A stretch of 64,000 nucleotides of DNA, taken from assembly GCF_949628265.1 (NCBI RefSeq), contig NC_088788.1, positions 124,001 to 188,000 on the forward strand. The letters are read 5' to 3'. Under the pieces are notes generated by a model that was given only the letters and a program-made list of their open reading frames with translations, did no database searches and was not told where the DNA came from. A program made the position numbers and the translations under genes. Within the stretch, counting starts at the first letter, position 1, and each line of letters opens with the position of its first letter. This document shows positions 45,422 to 57,255 of the stretch, in pieces. The stretch is from Cloeon dipterum. Taxonomy: Eukaryota; Arthropoda; Insecta; Ephemeroptera; Baetidae.

Positions 45422-47570
45422 AGCTGTGATTCATGCCACTTTGCGGCTGCGTGGCCTGAGACCGAAAGTAACGGCCGACTTTCGCAGTCGAATCCGCACT
45501 GACGGCGCGGCTAGAAGGCAAAGGCACCTTTAGCGGAGCTGCGCTGCGGACACTCTTCAAGTGCGCTTTTTCCGCAACACTTTGCCGTGTCGACCGACCA
45601 CTTGCTGGTTGAATCTTGTTTTTGGTACATCATTAGGGAGTGCGGCGTTTTTATATCAATTTGTCCTGCCAACAATATATTAACATAATTATTTTCTCTC
45701 TTAGACCAGGCTCGTTTCCGCATTGCTTCAAACTCCAGACCGAGTAGATTTGTTTGTGTGCATTTCTCATAGCGCTTACTTTCAGGTTAACTAACGTAAT
45801 TGGGCCAACCATTTGTGCCGCGAGTGGGAGTCAAAAGTGTGGTTAAACTACCCCTAGACGACCGAAACCCGAGAACCACCTCAGCAGTCGGTATAAAAAA
45901 AAACACACACAATATTGAATATTGCATACAAAATACAATTATACAAATTCAGATTGTATTGAAAATGTAACTAATTTTCCGCGTTTTTAATCAGCTTTTG
46001 CGGCTTGAACAATACTAAACATTTAAATTTTGACTTTTTACACCAAATTTGATTTTTCAACGCGTACCAAAATAAAAGTCGACTTGCAGCACATTATAAA
46101 TTTAGAGGTGAGGGCTAACAAAATTTGACCTTTCCTCATAGACAGTAAAGCTGGCTTTTAATGCTATAGCAGATCAGATGATTATGATGTCTGTTTTGGG
46201 TTTTGGGCGTACTTGATATGTAAAAAGAACAATGGAACTGAGAGGATTTAAAGGAATTAAAATGCTTTCTCTCTTGCTCTCTGCTGGCTTGAACGCATTT
46301 TCCCGATCGGACGGCTGGCGGATCTCTTTTCCAGGCTGGCCGGCCGGCTGGCTGGCTGGCAGCGAGTTTGTAAGATGTGTGTGTAGCGCGGCATGGATTA
46401 GAGAAATGGGTTTAGAGTTGCGGTCTACCCCGGCATTTAATGGGCCTGTCTGATACCTGCCCTGCCCGCCCATTCGGATCCCTCCGCTCCGGCCGCTCGC
46501 TGCATGGCTCTCAAGGATATAAAGAGAGATCAATCGTGGCAAGCTCCCCGGGCTGTAACCTTTGACTCGCGCGGTCGCGCACACAAATGTTGACTTTTAA
46601 TTAAGCGCGCAGGTCAGGTTCGGCTCACCGGCCAAAAAAATAGTCCGGCAGCCAAGTAATAGCCAAAATAGCCGGGCATGCACAAGTCGGCACAAATTAA
46701 GAGTTTGCGCGTGCGAACGGCATGAATTATAAATTGCGCGCGGCAGGCAAGTTTTTGCATTAAAAGTATGCACGTCGCGGATAATACCAAAGTTGCGGCG
46801 AGTTGATTACCTAATTGGAAACTTGGGTCGTTAAGGAGAGGAGAGAAGGCCTGCCTGCCTGCACCGTGCTGCCGAACGGAATTCACAAGATTATTACGTG
46901 CAAAAGCAGTGCCACGCGTCAAGTATACATAGTATAAAGACGGTGGCTGCATTTTACTTTTTTCTCTCAGCCAGCCAATCATTTTAATGAATAGATTTTC
47001 AAATCATGCGAAGTGGAAAGAGATAGAACTCGGACTCATCCTCATTTCCTCGGTGCCAAAAAGTCGTTTATAATTTGTGCTGCCATCGACCAGTACCAGG
47101 TACCAGCATGAGCTATTAATTTAATTTAATTTCAAATTACTACATTAAAGTACGTGAACTCGAGATTGGTTTTTACATTAATACCCCATAAATCATAAGA
47201 TATTTCCTTTTAGACCATTTTTCGCATCACAAATAGCGTCCTACTTCATGAAGGGCTAAGGCTAGCTCAAACATTTTTTTTAAATTAAAGACACAAAGAA
47301 AAGGAAACAGAAGATCATGAGGAGGTTGCATCAATTTCAGAGTAAACGAGATACGACAACTACATGCGAGGGCGACGCTGGAACCGAAACATGTCTGCTG
47401 TTGACTGTGAAGACAACAATTTGGATTATTCTTTTCAATGTAGCTGTAAAATGCCAACATTCCACAGAGATTCCTATTGAAAAAAGTCTCCGTGATAGTT
47501 TTAAATTAGTTTGTGACCTAATTATCATTTCGTTTTGGTTTCCTGATAAACGCAGCATTTAATAGTGGTC

Positions 47571-47589
47571 GGGGGAGGGAGGGAGGGAG
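47571..47589 (+). repeat. (GGGA)n tract, G-quadruplex-type motif
   Basis: Four G-runs of three or more separated by single A. Confidence 0.65.
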
Positions 47590-49608
47590 AGTTGTCAGCA
47601 TACCGCAGATGCGCATCTCGGTGCCTCCAACTCTATTCCGGAGTGAGTCAATGTGTAATCAGCGGCGAAATTCATCGCAGCTAGGTGGTCGCTTGTTGGC
47701 AATTTAATTCAATTAGGAGGCAAATAGGAGCAGGCAGGCAGGCACAAACAAACAAGTGCTCTTGCGCGCATGCAAAAACACGGTCGGTGCGACGCCAAGA
47801 GGCAGCGTCAGGCAGGATCGCCGCGTCTCAAAGCGCGCGACGTCAAAGGCAAAAGTTGAAATTAGTTGTGCAGGATGCCGCAACTATTCCAGCCAAGCCA
47901 GAACTCAGCCTCGCGTGTTTCTGTTCGACCACCGGGCGAGATGCACACCAAGTAACGGGCTAGATAAATTTGAAAAACGCGGGCAAGTGCGAAGAAAAAC
48001 TTTTTGAATTATTCGAGCGCAGGGGTGCAGTCGCACATTATCCATATCTCATTTGCGGGAGTGTAGTTGGCTCCGCGGCTGATGGCACGATGCACATTAA
48101 ATTTGTGCCTGCCAGCCCTGCCAGCGAACAGCGAACGTATATCCGTGATTCCACTCGGGGCATATCGGACACGCGGCCGCGCGGGCCGAGGATATAGATT
48201 GACAGCGGGCTGGTGGATTTGTTTGCTCAAAGCCGCGCGCTCTCAGACTCGCAGAGCATTCACTGCGGGCCGCCCTTGTGCCCTTGTGTGTGGATATACA
48301 TATAAAGTGCGCGCCGATGACCTTATTTAATCAGAAAATTTATTCACTCTCACGAGTGACGCTAAAGCAGCAAGCAGCTCTTGGATTTCCAGCCGAGGTG
48401 GCTCGAATAAAGGGGTTTGCGGTTTCCAATGGTGATTCGTGGGCATAAATCTTTTGGAGCTGCGCTGCTGGCCGGGTTGGGGTTGTGCCGTATGCCATCG
48501 TGTAAAAACGAAACGGCTTCGTGCTTGCTGGCTCTCGAGAAGAGGGCTGGCTGGCTCGAGTGTTGTTTTTTCTTTCCAAGGACGCTCCTCGCTGTGCTTG
48601 CGCTCGTTTTTGCCAGCGAGCTCTTCATTTTCGCCAAAATAATGAACGTTGTGTTTGAATAAAGATGAATGCCGCGCGCTCGACGAATTATGTTGCGCGG
48701 CGTCTGCTCTGCTCTGCTCCGCGCTGACTGAGAGTATCAAGCATCTTTTTGAAACGTTTCCCCGAACCTGACACACAGCATTAGTGCTGGCTGCTTGCAT
48801 GCAGCTCTTTCGGCAATGCCGCGCAATATTGACAGCATATTTGAGCCAAACAGATCGATCATCGCTCGCTACATCGCGTCTCGTCTTGTTCTTGACACAT
48901 TTTAGGGTTGGGAATTAGCGGTATAATGTTTTTGAAGCTAATTTAGGCGGTTCAGACTACTGATTATTTTCAGAGCGTTTTTTTCAACTCTGGTACATTT
49001 TCAGGATATTCAATTTGGTACAGCTTTTTTACTTTCAATTATAAATTAAAAATCAATGATGGTTTAAATAAAAATTCGCACTGTTTGGGTGATTATTCAA
49101 ATAAAAATATCAGAGTAATATTTTTAACGTTTTTTTTCACAAGTATTTTATTCAGCATCTTGTAAAACTTAAAACCCCAACCCTATTTGATGGAGCTTTT
49201 CAAGAAAGGGCAAGTAGTAGAAGTGCTTTTGTTTAAACGGAATTCCGGCGTGCCTGCTGTGCTCTTGTTTTGATGAGCTATATCAAACATCATCAGGCTT
49301 ATGAAGTTTGCATCTACATAAGCTGTAAAACAATTTGGCCCCAGGGAAAAAAGAGCGACTCGGCTCAATAATCCCATATGAGCGGTGGTAAATTTCTTCC
49401 GCGGAAATTGTGACCAGAGACGGATTTGAAAGAAACACACGCACACGCACCCGGCCGATAAAACAATTTGGAGCTAACGAGTGGTTGTGCTTTTTTCTGT
49501 TTCAGCGGCCGAGGACAAAGGCGTTGGCAACTGGGGCAAGAAAGAGCAAATAATGGATGCAGTGAGGCGCGGTGCCTGAGTTTGCCGAGCCATCGACCAG
49601 CCAACCAC

Positions 49609-49822
49609 ATGCACGTCGAGTCCGTCGCCAAAGACAAAAAGGACGCGGCCTGCACCCAACTCGCCTCTGCCTCTGCTGCTGCTGCTGCTGCCGCTGCTGC
49701 CGGTGAAACAAAAGTTTGCTCCTCATCCTCGGCGGCGGCGCCCATCTCGGCATTCGGCATGACGCTCCTGGCTGCCGCACTGCTCGTCCACTTTCTGCTC
49801 CTCACTTCAGTCGCCAGAAACG
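49609..49822 (+). CDS. 5' coding exon of an unidentified secreted or membrane protein (partial)
   Basis: The exon runs 49506-49822. Its acceptor is excellent (long T-rich tract then TTTCAG at 49500-49505) and its donor is consensus GTAAGT at 49823. The first in-frame ATG is at 49609. It gives 71 codons and ends in phase 1 after V-A-R-N. The peptide has a charged start (MHVESVAKDKKD), an alanine stretch from a CTG/GCT run, a Ser/Ala stretch, then the hydrophobic core MTLLAAALLVHFLLLTSVARN. Translation from the inner ATG at 49759 would make this core a classical signal peptide; from 49609 it would be a signal anchor. Two very short upstream frames (ATG at 49553 and 49557) lie in the leader. The next exon is not certain in the window, so the intron exceeds 14 kb or so. 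I cannot name the family. Confidence 0.6.
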
Positions 49823-51650
49823 GTAAGTGCATGGCATGCGCAAATTCTCGTTCATCCACTCCGCGCGCGTCTAACTTTGCAATGTGAAAATCATGTTTCA
49901 TGCAAACAAATCTCGTACTAAAGTGCTTCCATCGAGAAATGAATGCATTTCAAAGGAGATGAAATGCTCACCAAAGACCTGAAGCGGAAAATGCAGCGAG
50001 ATTTCTTACTTGCGGGCGAGTGGAATGAATGGGAAAAAGAGTTTATCGTTTGAAACAAAGACAGTTGGTAGGAATTACATGTGACGCCGCATTAATGCAT
50101 GGCTTTTCTACAACTATAGAGCAGAGTTTCTTTTGTATTCATTCATATAAAAATTACGGACTCTTGTTCTCCTTAAGAAACGGATTCCTCCGTCAAAACA
50201 AGTAAATATCATCAGGGCGATTTTTACAGAAAAATACGACCATTTCTTCTACGCAAATTTCTTGCCAAAAATATCAAAATTTCAGGGAGTTTGCAATTTT
50301 TAACATAGATTTAGCTTCTAAAAAGCGTTACGGACCAATTCAGACGGTTTCATTTGAAAATATCTATATTACATTGGACTAATATTAATCGCAAAAACTT
50401 TCCCCCAAAACCATCTGTGCCTGACTAGTAAGAGACAAAAAACACCAACAGACAATCAACGGAATATTTCTACTTCAAGCCCAATTTTCTTCCGCATTAT
50501 TTATTTTTATTTATTTATTTATCTGGCTTCAGAAGAGTGTGAGGGAATTGAAGAAAGTGAGCATGAAAGGCTTATTAGTCATAAAGTTGCGTGTTTCGTG
50601 CTCTTTAAGCATCTATAAAAGTATAATAAATCAGCCGATCGTTTTTTATTCCCAATTCTATATCTATTGTATTATCAGTGCGTCGCAATTTGCAGAGAAT
50701 TAAGAAGCTGATTAAGCTAGATTTATTAAATTGTGTTCGATGCAAAACAATTGTTTCAATACAAGAAAGCACCTCGTCGCTTTTAAAAGTTTGCACCAAT
50801 TTTCGCCATACCGATTTACCGATTACTGGTTCATTGGAAAAGAAGCCAAACTTTTGCCGAGAGCAAATAATAACGACATTTCTCTCGCGAGTCGATGAAT
50901 ATAAAGAGAAACTGATCCAGCCAAATAATAGTAAACCCTCTTGGCGGGAACACGAGTTTACTCCTTAATGGACTCGCGATTAATTAAAAAGAAGAAAGGC
51001 AAACTTTTTATGTGTGTGTGTGTGTGTATATATATAAAATTCGAGTGCAATTATTAGTGCTGAATGTGCGTCTCGCGTTTTTCCGAAGGCAAAGGAAAAG
51101 TTTCAATAAGGCCTTCCAATACCGCGCATATATATTATACCTCCAGCCTCTCTGCGGTTAGCTCTCGTCTCACTTTTTTCCTCCTCGCTTCCAGAGTATG
51201 AATTTTGCGTTTCGCCTTTCGTTCCCATCGCCCGGGGAAAATCTTTTCGGCAAAAAATTGAGCAATATAGAGATATGGAATAAGCGCGCAGCACGGTGAT
51301 GCGTGCGTGCAGATAAGATCAGGCTTTCGACGACGAGATTACGAGCAAGGTGCAAAACACCTTTTAGCACAAAATTGAAAACGCGAGACTAAAAGAGAAT
51401 AACAGCTTCAAGCTGCGAGGAAAGTATATATCTTGACTATACTTATACTGCTCTTAAAAGCGCCATTCATTTCTCTAAAAAGTTAACCACATTATGGGTA
51501 TTTTTTTTAAGAATCTTTGTCAACACTTTTTCTACACAGCGAGAGGTTGCGAGGTGTTTGCCTTGCGAAATTGGCGGAGTAAGCCAAGCAGCGCATTACC
51601 AAAAGTCAACACGCACTTGATTTTAAATTGAAATCGCGCCGAGCAGCAAC

Positions 51651-51652
<2 letters not shown>

Positions 51653-51703
<51 letters not shown>
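51653..51703. repeat. (GA)n microsatellite
   Basis: Uninterrupted GA run of about 50 bases; an AC run follows at 51780-51800. Confidence 0.95.
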
Positions 51704-51706
<3 letters not shown>

Positions 51707-53302
51707 GAAAAAGAGAGAATTGCTTTCGCGGCGCGAGAGGCAGGCACGCAGGCAGGTCGCTTAATCGCACTTATATTTGCACACACACACACACACACAC
51801 TCAAAATAGAAAAAGCGACACACACTCGCGATAATTGTCACTTCTTTTGAGCCCGAAAAAGAGATGTGCGAGCGTCGACTCCATTTGCATTTGCACGCAT
51901 CCCGAAATTATTATTTTTTCGCCCTGTGCGAGTTTGGCTGCGAGAGCGCAGGGGAGAGAGCAGCGAGGGCAAGATAAAATTGTGTGAACGCGTTCGCATC
52001 TTTTGCGTCACAAACAGCACACACGCTCTGGCAGTTTTTGTGTCGGCCCTTCGCGAAGAGCACGGAATGAATTGTGGAAAAGGCGGCGTGCATCTGGCAA
52101 ATGATAATGGCAAAAATCGATTCGCGAGTACGTTCCGCGCTATTTGTTTTGAGGCGCGCATCACTCTCAGCGGCTGCACGACATCCGCCGACGAGTCTTC
52201 AATTTAATATCTGCAATCACGGCAAGCAGAAAAATAACACGGTGGAGCCTTACGCAACGAGAAAACTTTGAGTAATAACGCCCGAGCGGCGCTTTAAAAG
52301 CGATCCGAAGAAGAACCAAAGCGCTCTCCGTCAGATAATCCAAATAGAGTTCATATTTTTATCTTTGTCGAGATGACCCACTTTTATATCGTGCTATTAC
52401 CTTTATGGAAAAATAGCTTTCGGTCGAAAGGAGGTGCCGGCAGATGAGTTGAATAATGGGCGGTTTTGTATTTTTGGCCGAGATTAGTCGCTATAGTGAA
52501 TAAACAAACGAACATTTGCGTTTTTCAAATTTATAATTTGAATTTTTTGAAAGCTTATTTAGAGCAAAACCCTGGAAATTTCACGCAGTTTGAAGTTTTA
52601 ATTCTTTCAGAATTTTAGAAATTTCACTGAACCTTAAAGTCACGACCACCCCAAAAATTTACAGAAAACGACATCGTTGACCTTGGCCAATGTTCTTACG
52701 TTAGATACGGGGTTCATTCGCTGGGGCTTGGCGAGAGAAATCCATATGTTGAAATTACACCACAAGCAAAAAAGAAATACATAAAAGGGTTCTAGAAAAT
52801 TCAAACTTGCGAAAAAGACATTCAAATTGTTCTAAACATAAAATCGTCACTTACAGTGTCTCTCAGAAGAAATGTTTACGGTTTAGTCATTTAATTAGTA
52901 TTTTGTTTTGTGGGAAATTCATTAAGACGATAAGAGGAACGTGAAGAGCTCTCAAGCATCATTAACAGCCTATCGCGAGAAATTGATCTGATCAGTCAAA
53001 TTCCATGAAACAGGCTTCTCGAGTATTCCATTCTATTTCGGAGACAGTAACCAAAGTAACGCAGGTGGGTGACGTCAAGGTGTCAATCGTACAAAATCGC
53101 AAGACGAGGCTGCGTTTCATTTCCTCGCTCGCACTGACAATGAGAAACGGAAAATGTGACGAGGCGAAATTGCACTCACTCAGGCGCACCAGCTCGCGGT
53201 TACTCGCGCGCATTGTTTGTTTCTGCCGTTATTATCACTAGTCGTATGCGACTCGACTGCCTGGGAAATTGGATGTCGCCTAAATAATTATTGTCTCGCT
53301 CG

Positions 53303-53347
53303 CTCCACCGGCAGCGGCGGCGGCGGTGGCGGCGGTGGCGGCGGCGG
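53303..53347. repeat. GGC/GGT-rich tract
   Basis: Imperfect GGC trinucleotide run. A complementary CCG run (53532-53550) lies 190 bases downstream. Confidence 0.7.
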
Positions 53348-54407
53348 GGCCGATGCGGCCGAGGGCAAACAGCAATTGGGTGGTGCGTGCGTGCGTGCGT
53401 GTGGGAGCACGCACCGCTGAAAACACACCGCTGATAAGGCAGAAGATGCATACGCGATTTTCGGGCAGGCTTTGATGTGAGTGTGTGCGGCATATATAAT
53501 GAAACGCGTGGCGGCGGCGATGATGAATGTGCCACCGCCGCCGCCGCCGCACGCCCGCTGCACTAATTGCAACCGAAGCCAGGCATCGCAAGCAACCGAC
53601 TTGCCGAACAATCAAAATTGTTGCACAGATGGCAAGACGACGATGCGGCGTTTTGTTGTTGCTGCCACGGTTGAAGCCTTGCTGATTGCTCTAGAATACA
53701 GAGAAATTATCTGACAATGAGTTCGGCGAGAAATGGATGACTGTGCGCGCGGTGACACACTATTAAATTTATACCAAGCTGTCTATTTCCTCAGGCCAAA
53801 AAATGAGATGACTTCTATGAGGGTCAGGGGGGCATTTCAACATACCACATTCCCTTTGCTCTAGTAATTTGATCGAATTTTTTAAATTCATCTAAAATTT
53901 ACCACTGGTTTACAGCCAAGGAAAGTTTTATTGTTTTACAATGAAAAATGATTCAATTTAGAGCTGTGAATTTTACGAATTTTAGATGGCTGATTTTTTT
54001 TTGGCCTTTCAATCGTCACGTGAGTACGAATCATGCAATTACAAACCATTTTTGAACCGTATAGTTCGAGTCGTGTAAGACCATTTAAAAACAGCCTGAA
54101 AATGTTCGAAGTTGCAAATAATAATATCTCGATAAAAGTTTATATTTTGTGGCTCGTTTTTTTCCAGGTGGAACATGAGGCACAAAATATTTTAATAAGT
54201 GCTCCTGCCCGAAATAGTGAATTAGTTTTACTGACAATTTTTCTGACTCTTATAAAAATGTCAATTTTTTTGGGAGGAAAAGGGAAAAGCTGTAACAGAA
54301 CTTGCTTTTTATTTATCGCCCCTATTCGCAATTTGTTAGAGCTTAATTACGATAAAATCTCACATTTTGTCAATGTGAAGAATATGTGTAGTTATAATAA
54401 TTATGTA

Positions 54408-54671
54408 TGTAGCGGTAAAGGAGCTTTTTTGATGGGAGCCAACAATTTGCGGTGGTTTCAATTATTGTAATTTTGCATTGTGGTTTAACAGCAGAAAAAT
54501 GAATTTAAAATAAGAATTTACTGTCAGTTTTCGCCCGTAAGCCACTCGGTGCTGACGTGATCCGTTCAATAGTGCGCAGAACCAGATTCAAAGGGTTTTG
54601 GTATTTGGTTAGTTTCCGATCGTAAACCATTTCTTCGTCACTTCAACCGCACTCGTCTTCCCCAAATTGGT
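54408..54671 (+). mobile_element. Repeat family copy 1 (pol III-box repeat)
   Basis: Shares order and wording with 60078-60383: AGCGGTAAAGGA, the motif TGTAATTTTGCATT with GTTTAACAGC, CCACnCGGTGCTGACGTG, CAGAACC(A/C)GATTCAAAGGG, TTCTTCGTC(A/G)(C/T)TTCAACC and CCCAAA(C/T)TGG. The head looks tRNA-derived: A-box-like TAGCGGTAAAGG, then a B-box-like TTTCAATTA about 50 bases on. Divergence between the copies is high, with several indels, so this is an old family. It ends exactly where a tRNA-Trp-complementary sequence begins. Confidence 0.65.
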
Positions 54672-54684
54672 GACCCCGACGTGA
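54668..54684 (+). other. tRNA-Trp-complementary primer-binding-site-like sequence
   Basis: TGGTGACCCCGACGTGA is the exact complement of the last 14 bases plus CCA of animal tRNA-Trp (…CACGTCGGGGTCA). It starts with TGG, as reverse-transcription primer sites do. It directly abuts repeat copy 1. No gag or pol frame follows, so only a relic can be claimed. Confidence 0.6.
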
Positions 54685-57231
54685 CCGTAACGCAGCCAAA
54701 CCAGTTTCAAAATTTCAAGATTCGAATTCGCCGGACACCCAGCAAGCTCTGATGCCACTGCGGTTTGTACACAAGAATGTTCGACTGCAGTCATCGCAGC
54801 ATCAATCAACAATGAGATGTAGCAAGAGTAACAATGGACCGTCGCGCCAACTCGTAGAATTTTTGGAGCTCTATCCCCGTTCGTGTCAGCGGCCACGATG
54901 TCGCCTGAGAGCCTCCCTGTCTGTGTGGAGTGAGGAAGTCTGCGGACACCTTCCCTTTGCCGGCAAAATGAGAAGAAAATGAAGAATTCGGATGTGAGCG
55001 AAGCAGCAACTGCGTCCGCGTAGGGCCCACACGTGAAAGAACGAGAGACGCCTAATAGTTCTGCTCAACTTATCAACAAAAAAAGGTTTGCCTCATTTGA
55101 CACGACGGGTTAAATTCGGTCGCGGTTGTGTTTCCAATCATTATTTAAATGCAAGGACGAAAATTTGTCGCCTATAAGAATTTTCTTTTCTGCTAATAAA
55201 CAAAGTTATGTAAATTCCAGACCTAAATAATTTCAAAAGCGCTGTTTCGCTGTTTCATTTTTCAAGGTGGAGCAAGCGGAGTTGACGCTCTTTTCCATTC
55301 GCATTTGTGTGAACAATGCGTTCGGTAATTGGCGTGCAACAGAGGAATACAGAATGGCAAAATATATTTGATTTATGTATTTTTGGTAGTTGACAACTGC
55401 GGTTGGTCTGGAGCACAAACACTCGACACCAATGTGCTGGAACAATTACGGCGATTCAAAGTCGGTCCAGGTAAAATTTGTTTTTGGCTTTCCAAACATA
55501 TATAGAAAAAAACTGGGATTTTAGAATAACCTGAGTGCCTAATAACATAGATTAAGAAAATGTTTGAAACATTACATATTGCTCTGAAACAGTTGACTAT
55601 TTTAGCAAAATAAAATTTAAATTCAGAGCCTTAACTCACAAGAAGATAGGATTTTTTCGTTAAAAATAAATTTCTGGAAATTTACTGCCATCGAATTTGA
55701 CATGTAACAAAATTCCCAGTCTATCTAGAAAATCAGTGCAAACATGTGACGCTATTTAAATTTTTGCGTATGGTTTGCGTCTTTGCGTGATGAAACACTT
55801 AAATTTATTTTGTACATGCTGGGATTTGGGATGTGAAATTTCTGCTTTTGCGTGAATCCTGAAAATGGATTCAGTCTTAAAATAGAATGCGGTGGCTGCG
55901 AATTCAAACACGCTTTGAATCGAGCTGACTGGAGAGCGGAGCGCGGCGTGTGTAATTGCTGCGGGATGTCGTGTGACACGAGTTGAGCGGACGGAAATTC
56001 TGCCTTGCCTGCCTGCCTGCCGTCTGCGTGTAGAACAACAAACTTGTCCAATTTGTCAAATAGTGTATATGTAGTTTTTGCGGCTCACTGCACTCTATAA
56101 AACGGCTCGCAGTCGTCGCCAGCCGCTCCCACATTTCGGCGCGCACCGTAACACAAAGAAAGGAAATTTCAGAGGAGCGCAGCAGCGCAATTTGGACGCG
56201 GCGACGCACTCGCCGGTGGCATGGCATGCGATGCGAGAGTCGAGAGGAAACGTTGCCTCGCCGCGACGAGGAAATAAAGTTAGCAAAACGCGCAGAGCAG
56301 AGAGCTCTCGCGTGCAATAAATCCGATAATCCAGTCGAGCGGAATTTAGAGTTGCTATTGTACAATTAGCAGGCGCAATGAATACATTTCTCGAAACGGG
56401 AGGGGGATAGAGACTTCATCTTCACAGGCACGGCGGGAAATGGAAAATAAAGTGGCGCGCTCGTTGCTGGAATTAAATTACCGGGCTTCAAAACTTTTTA
56501 TCGTCTTGTTTTCCACTTGACTTGTCGCAATCGAATGCACAACTTTTCCTAACGGCGCATCATTTTCATTTACGTTTGGCTTGGTATGCTGCTGGAAAGT
56601 GCGATAATGTACCTTTTGTGCGTGCACCGCCGGCTCTTTTTACTGTAATTTTATTCATTTAATTGCGCACCGGCCCGATAAAAGTGGCACTCGCCAACGT
56701 GGCTAATGGATTGGAACTGCCAACGTCAACAGCGAGTGCATTTCTAAACTAGCACAAAAGGCAGATTCGGGAAAATTGCTTGCATGATAATTAACAGCAA
56801 AGTACACGCAGTGCTTGCAGCTCAAACTTTTGAAATTTAAGCGTCTCAGAGTGCTGTGTGGGTGTGAATAATAGAGGCGCTGCTGGCTGCTGGCTGCTGG
56901 CTGGCTGGTCACGCTTCCCTAGTTGTTGTTTGCATTCGCACAGAGTGCAATTTATCGCATTGTGTTGGTGGCAATAAACGCTGCATTTGTGACGAGGATT
57001 ACAAACTGTGCGGTGGAGCGAGCCATTATTATTTATCTTGCCGCCGCCGCGGCCGCCGAGACCGTCCGTTCTTGGCTGCGAGTTTGCAAGGATTAGCTTC
57101 TATTTATTCAGTGTTTAACAAGCTAACACAGACATCAGCCTGCCGAGCCGAGCCGAGCTAGCAAGTAGTCCATTCAAATTGCGCCTAGGCGCACCGTAAA
57201 TCGCATGCAAATTGTATGAATAATGTACTCA

Positions 57232-57255
57232 CTCACACACACACACACACACACA
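57232..57255. repeat. (AC)n microsatellite
   Basis: Perfect CA dinucleotide run of about 24 bases. Confidence 0.85.

Larger units (their letters stand above)
21314..49505. other. 28-kb non-coding stretch, possibly a first intron
   Basis: No exon with homology that I can recognise on either strand. Base composition swings between A/T-rich blocks (for example 23000-23450, 25800-26200, 35650-36200, 46000-46200) and CpG-rich blocks full of GCGCGC. Microsatellites, CGG and CT tracts, two perfect hairpins and homeodomain-type TAATTA runs (for example 31603-31617) are scattered through it. The pattern is that of a regulatory landscape or large intron; this is inference. Open frames here are all short and lack codon or family support. 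Confidence 0.55.
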
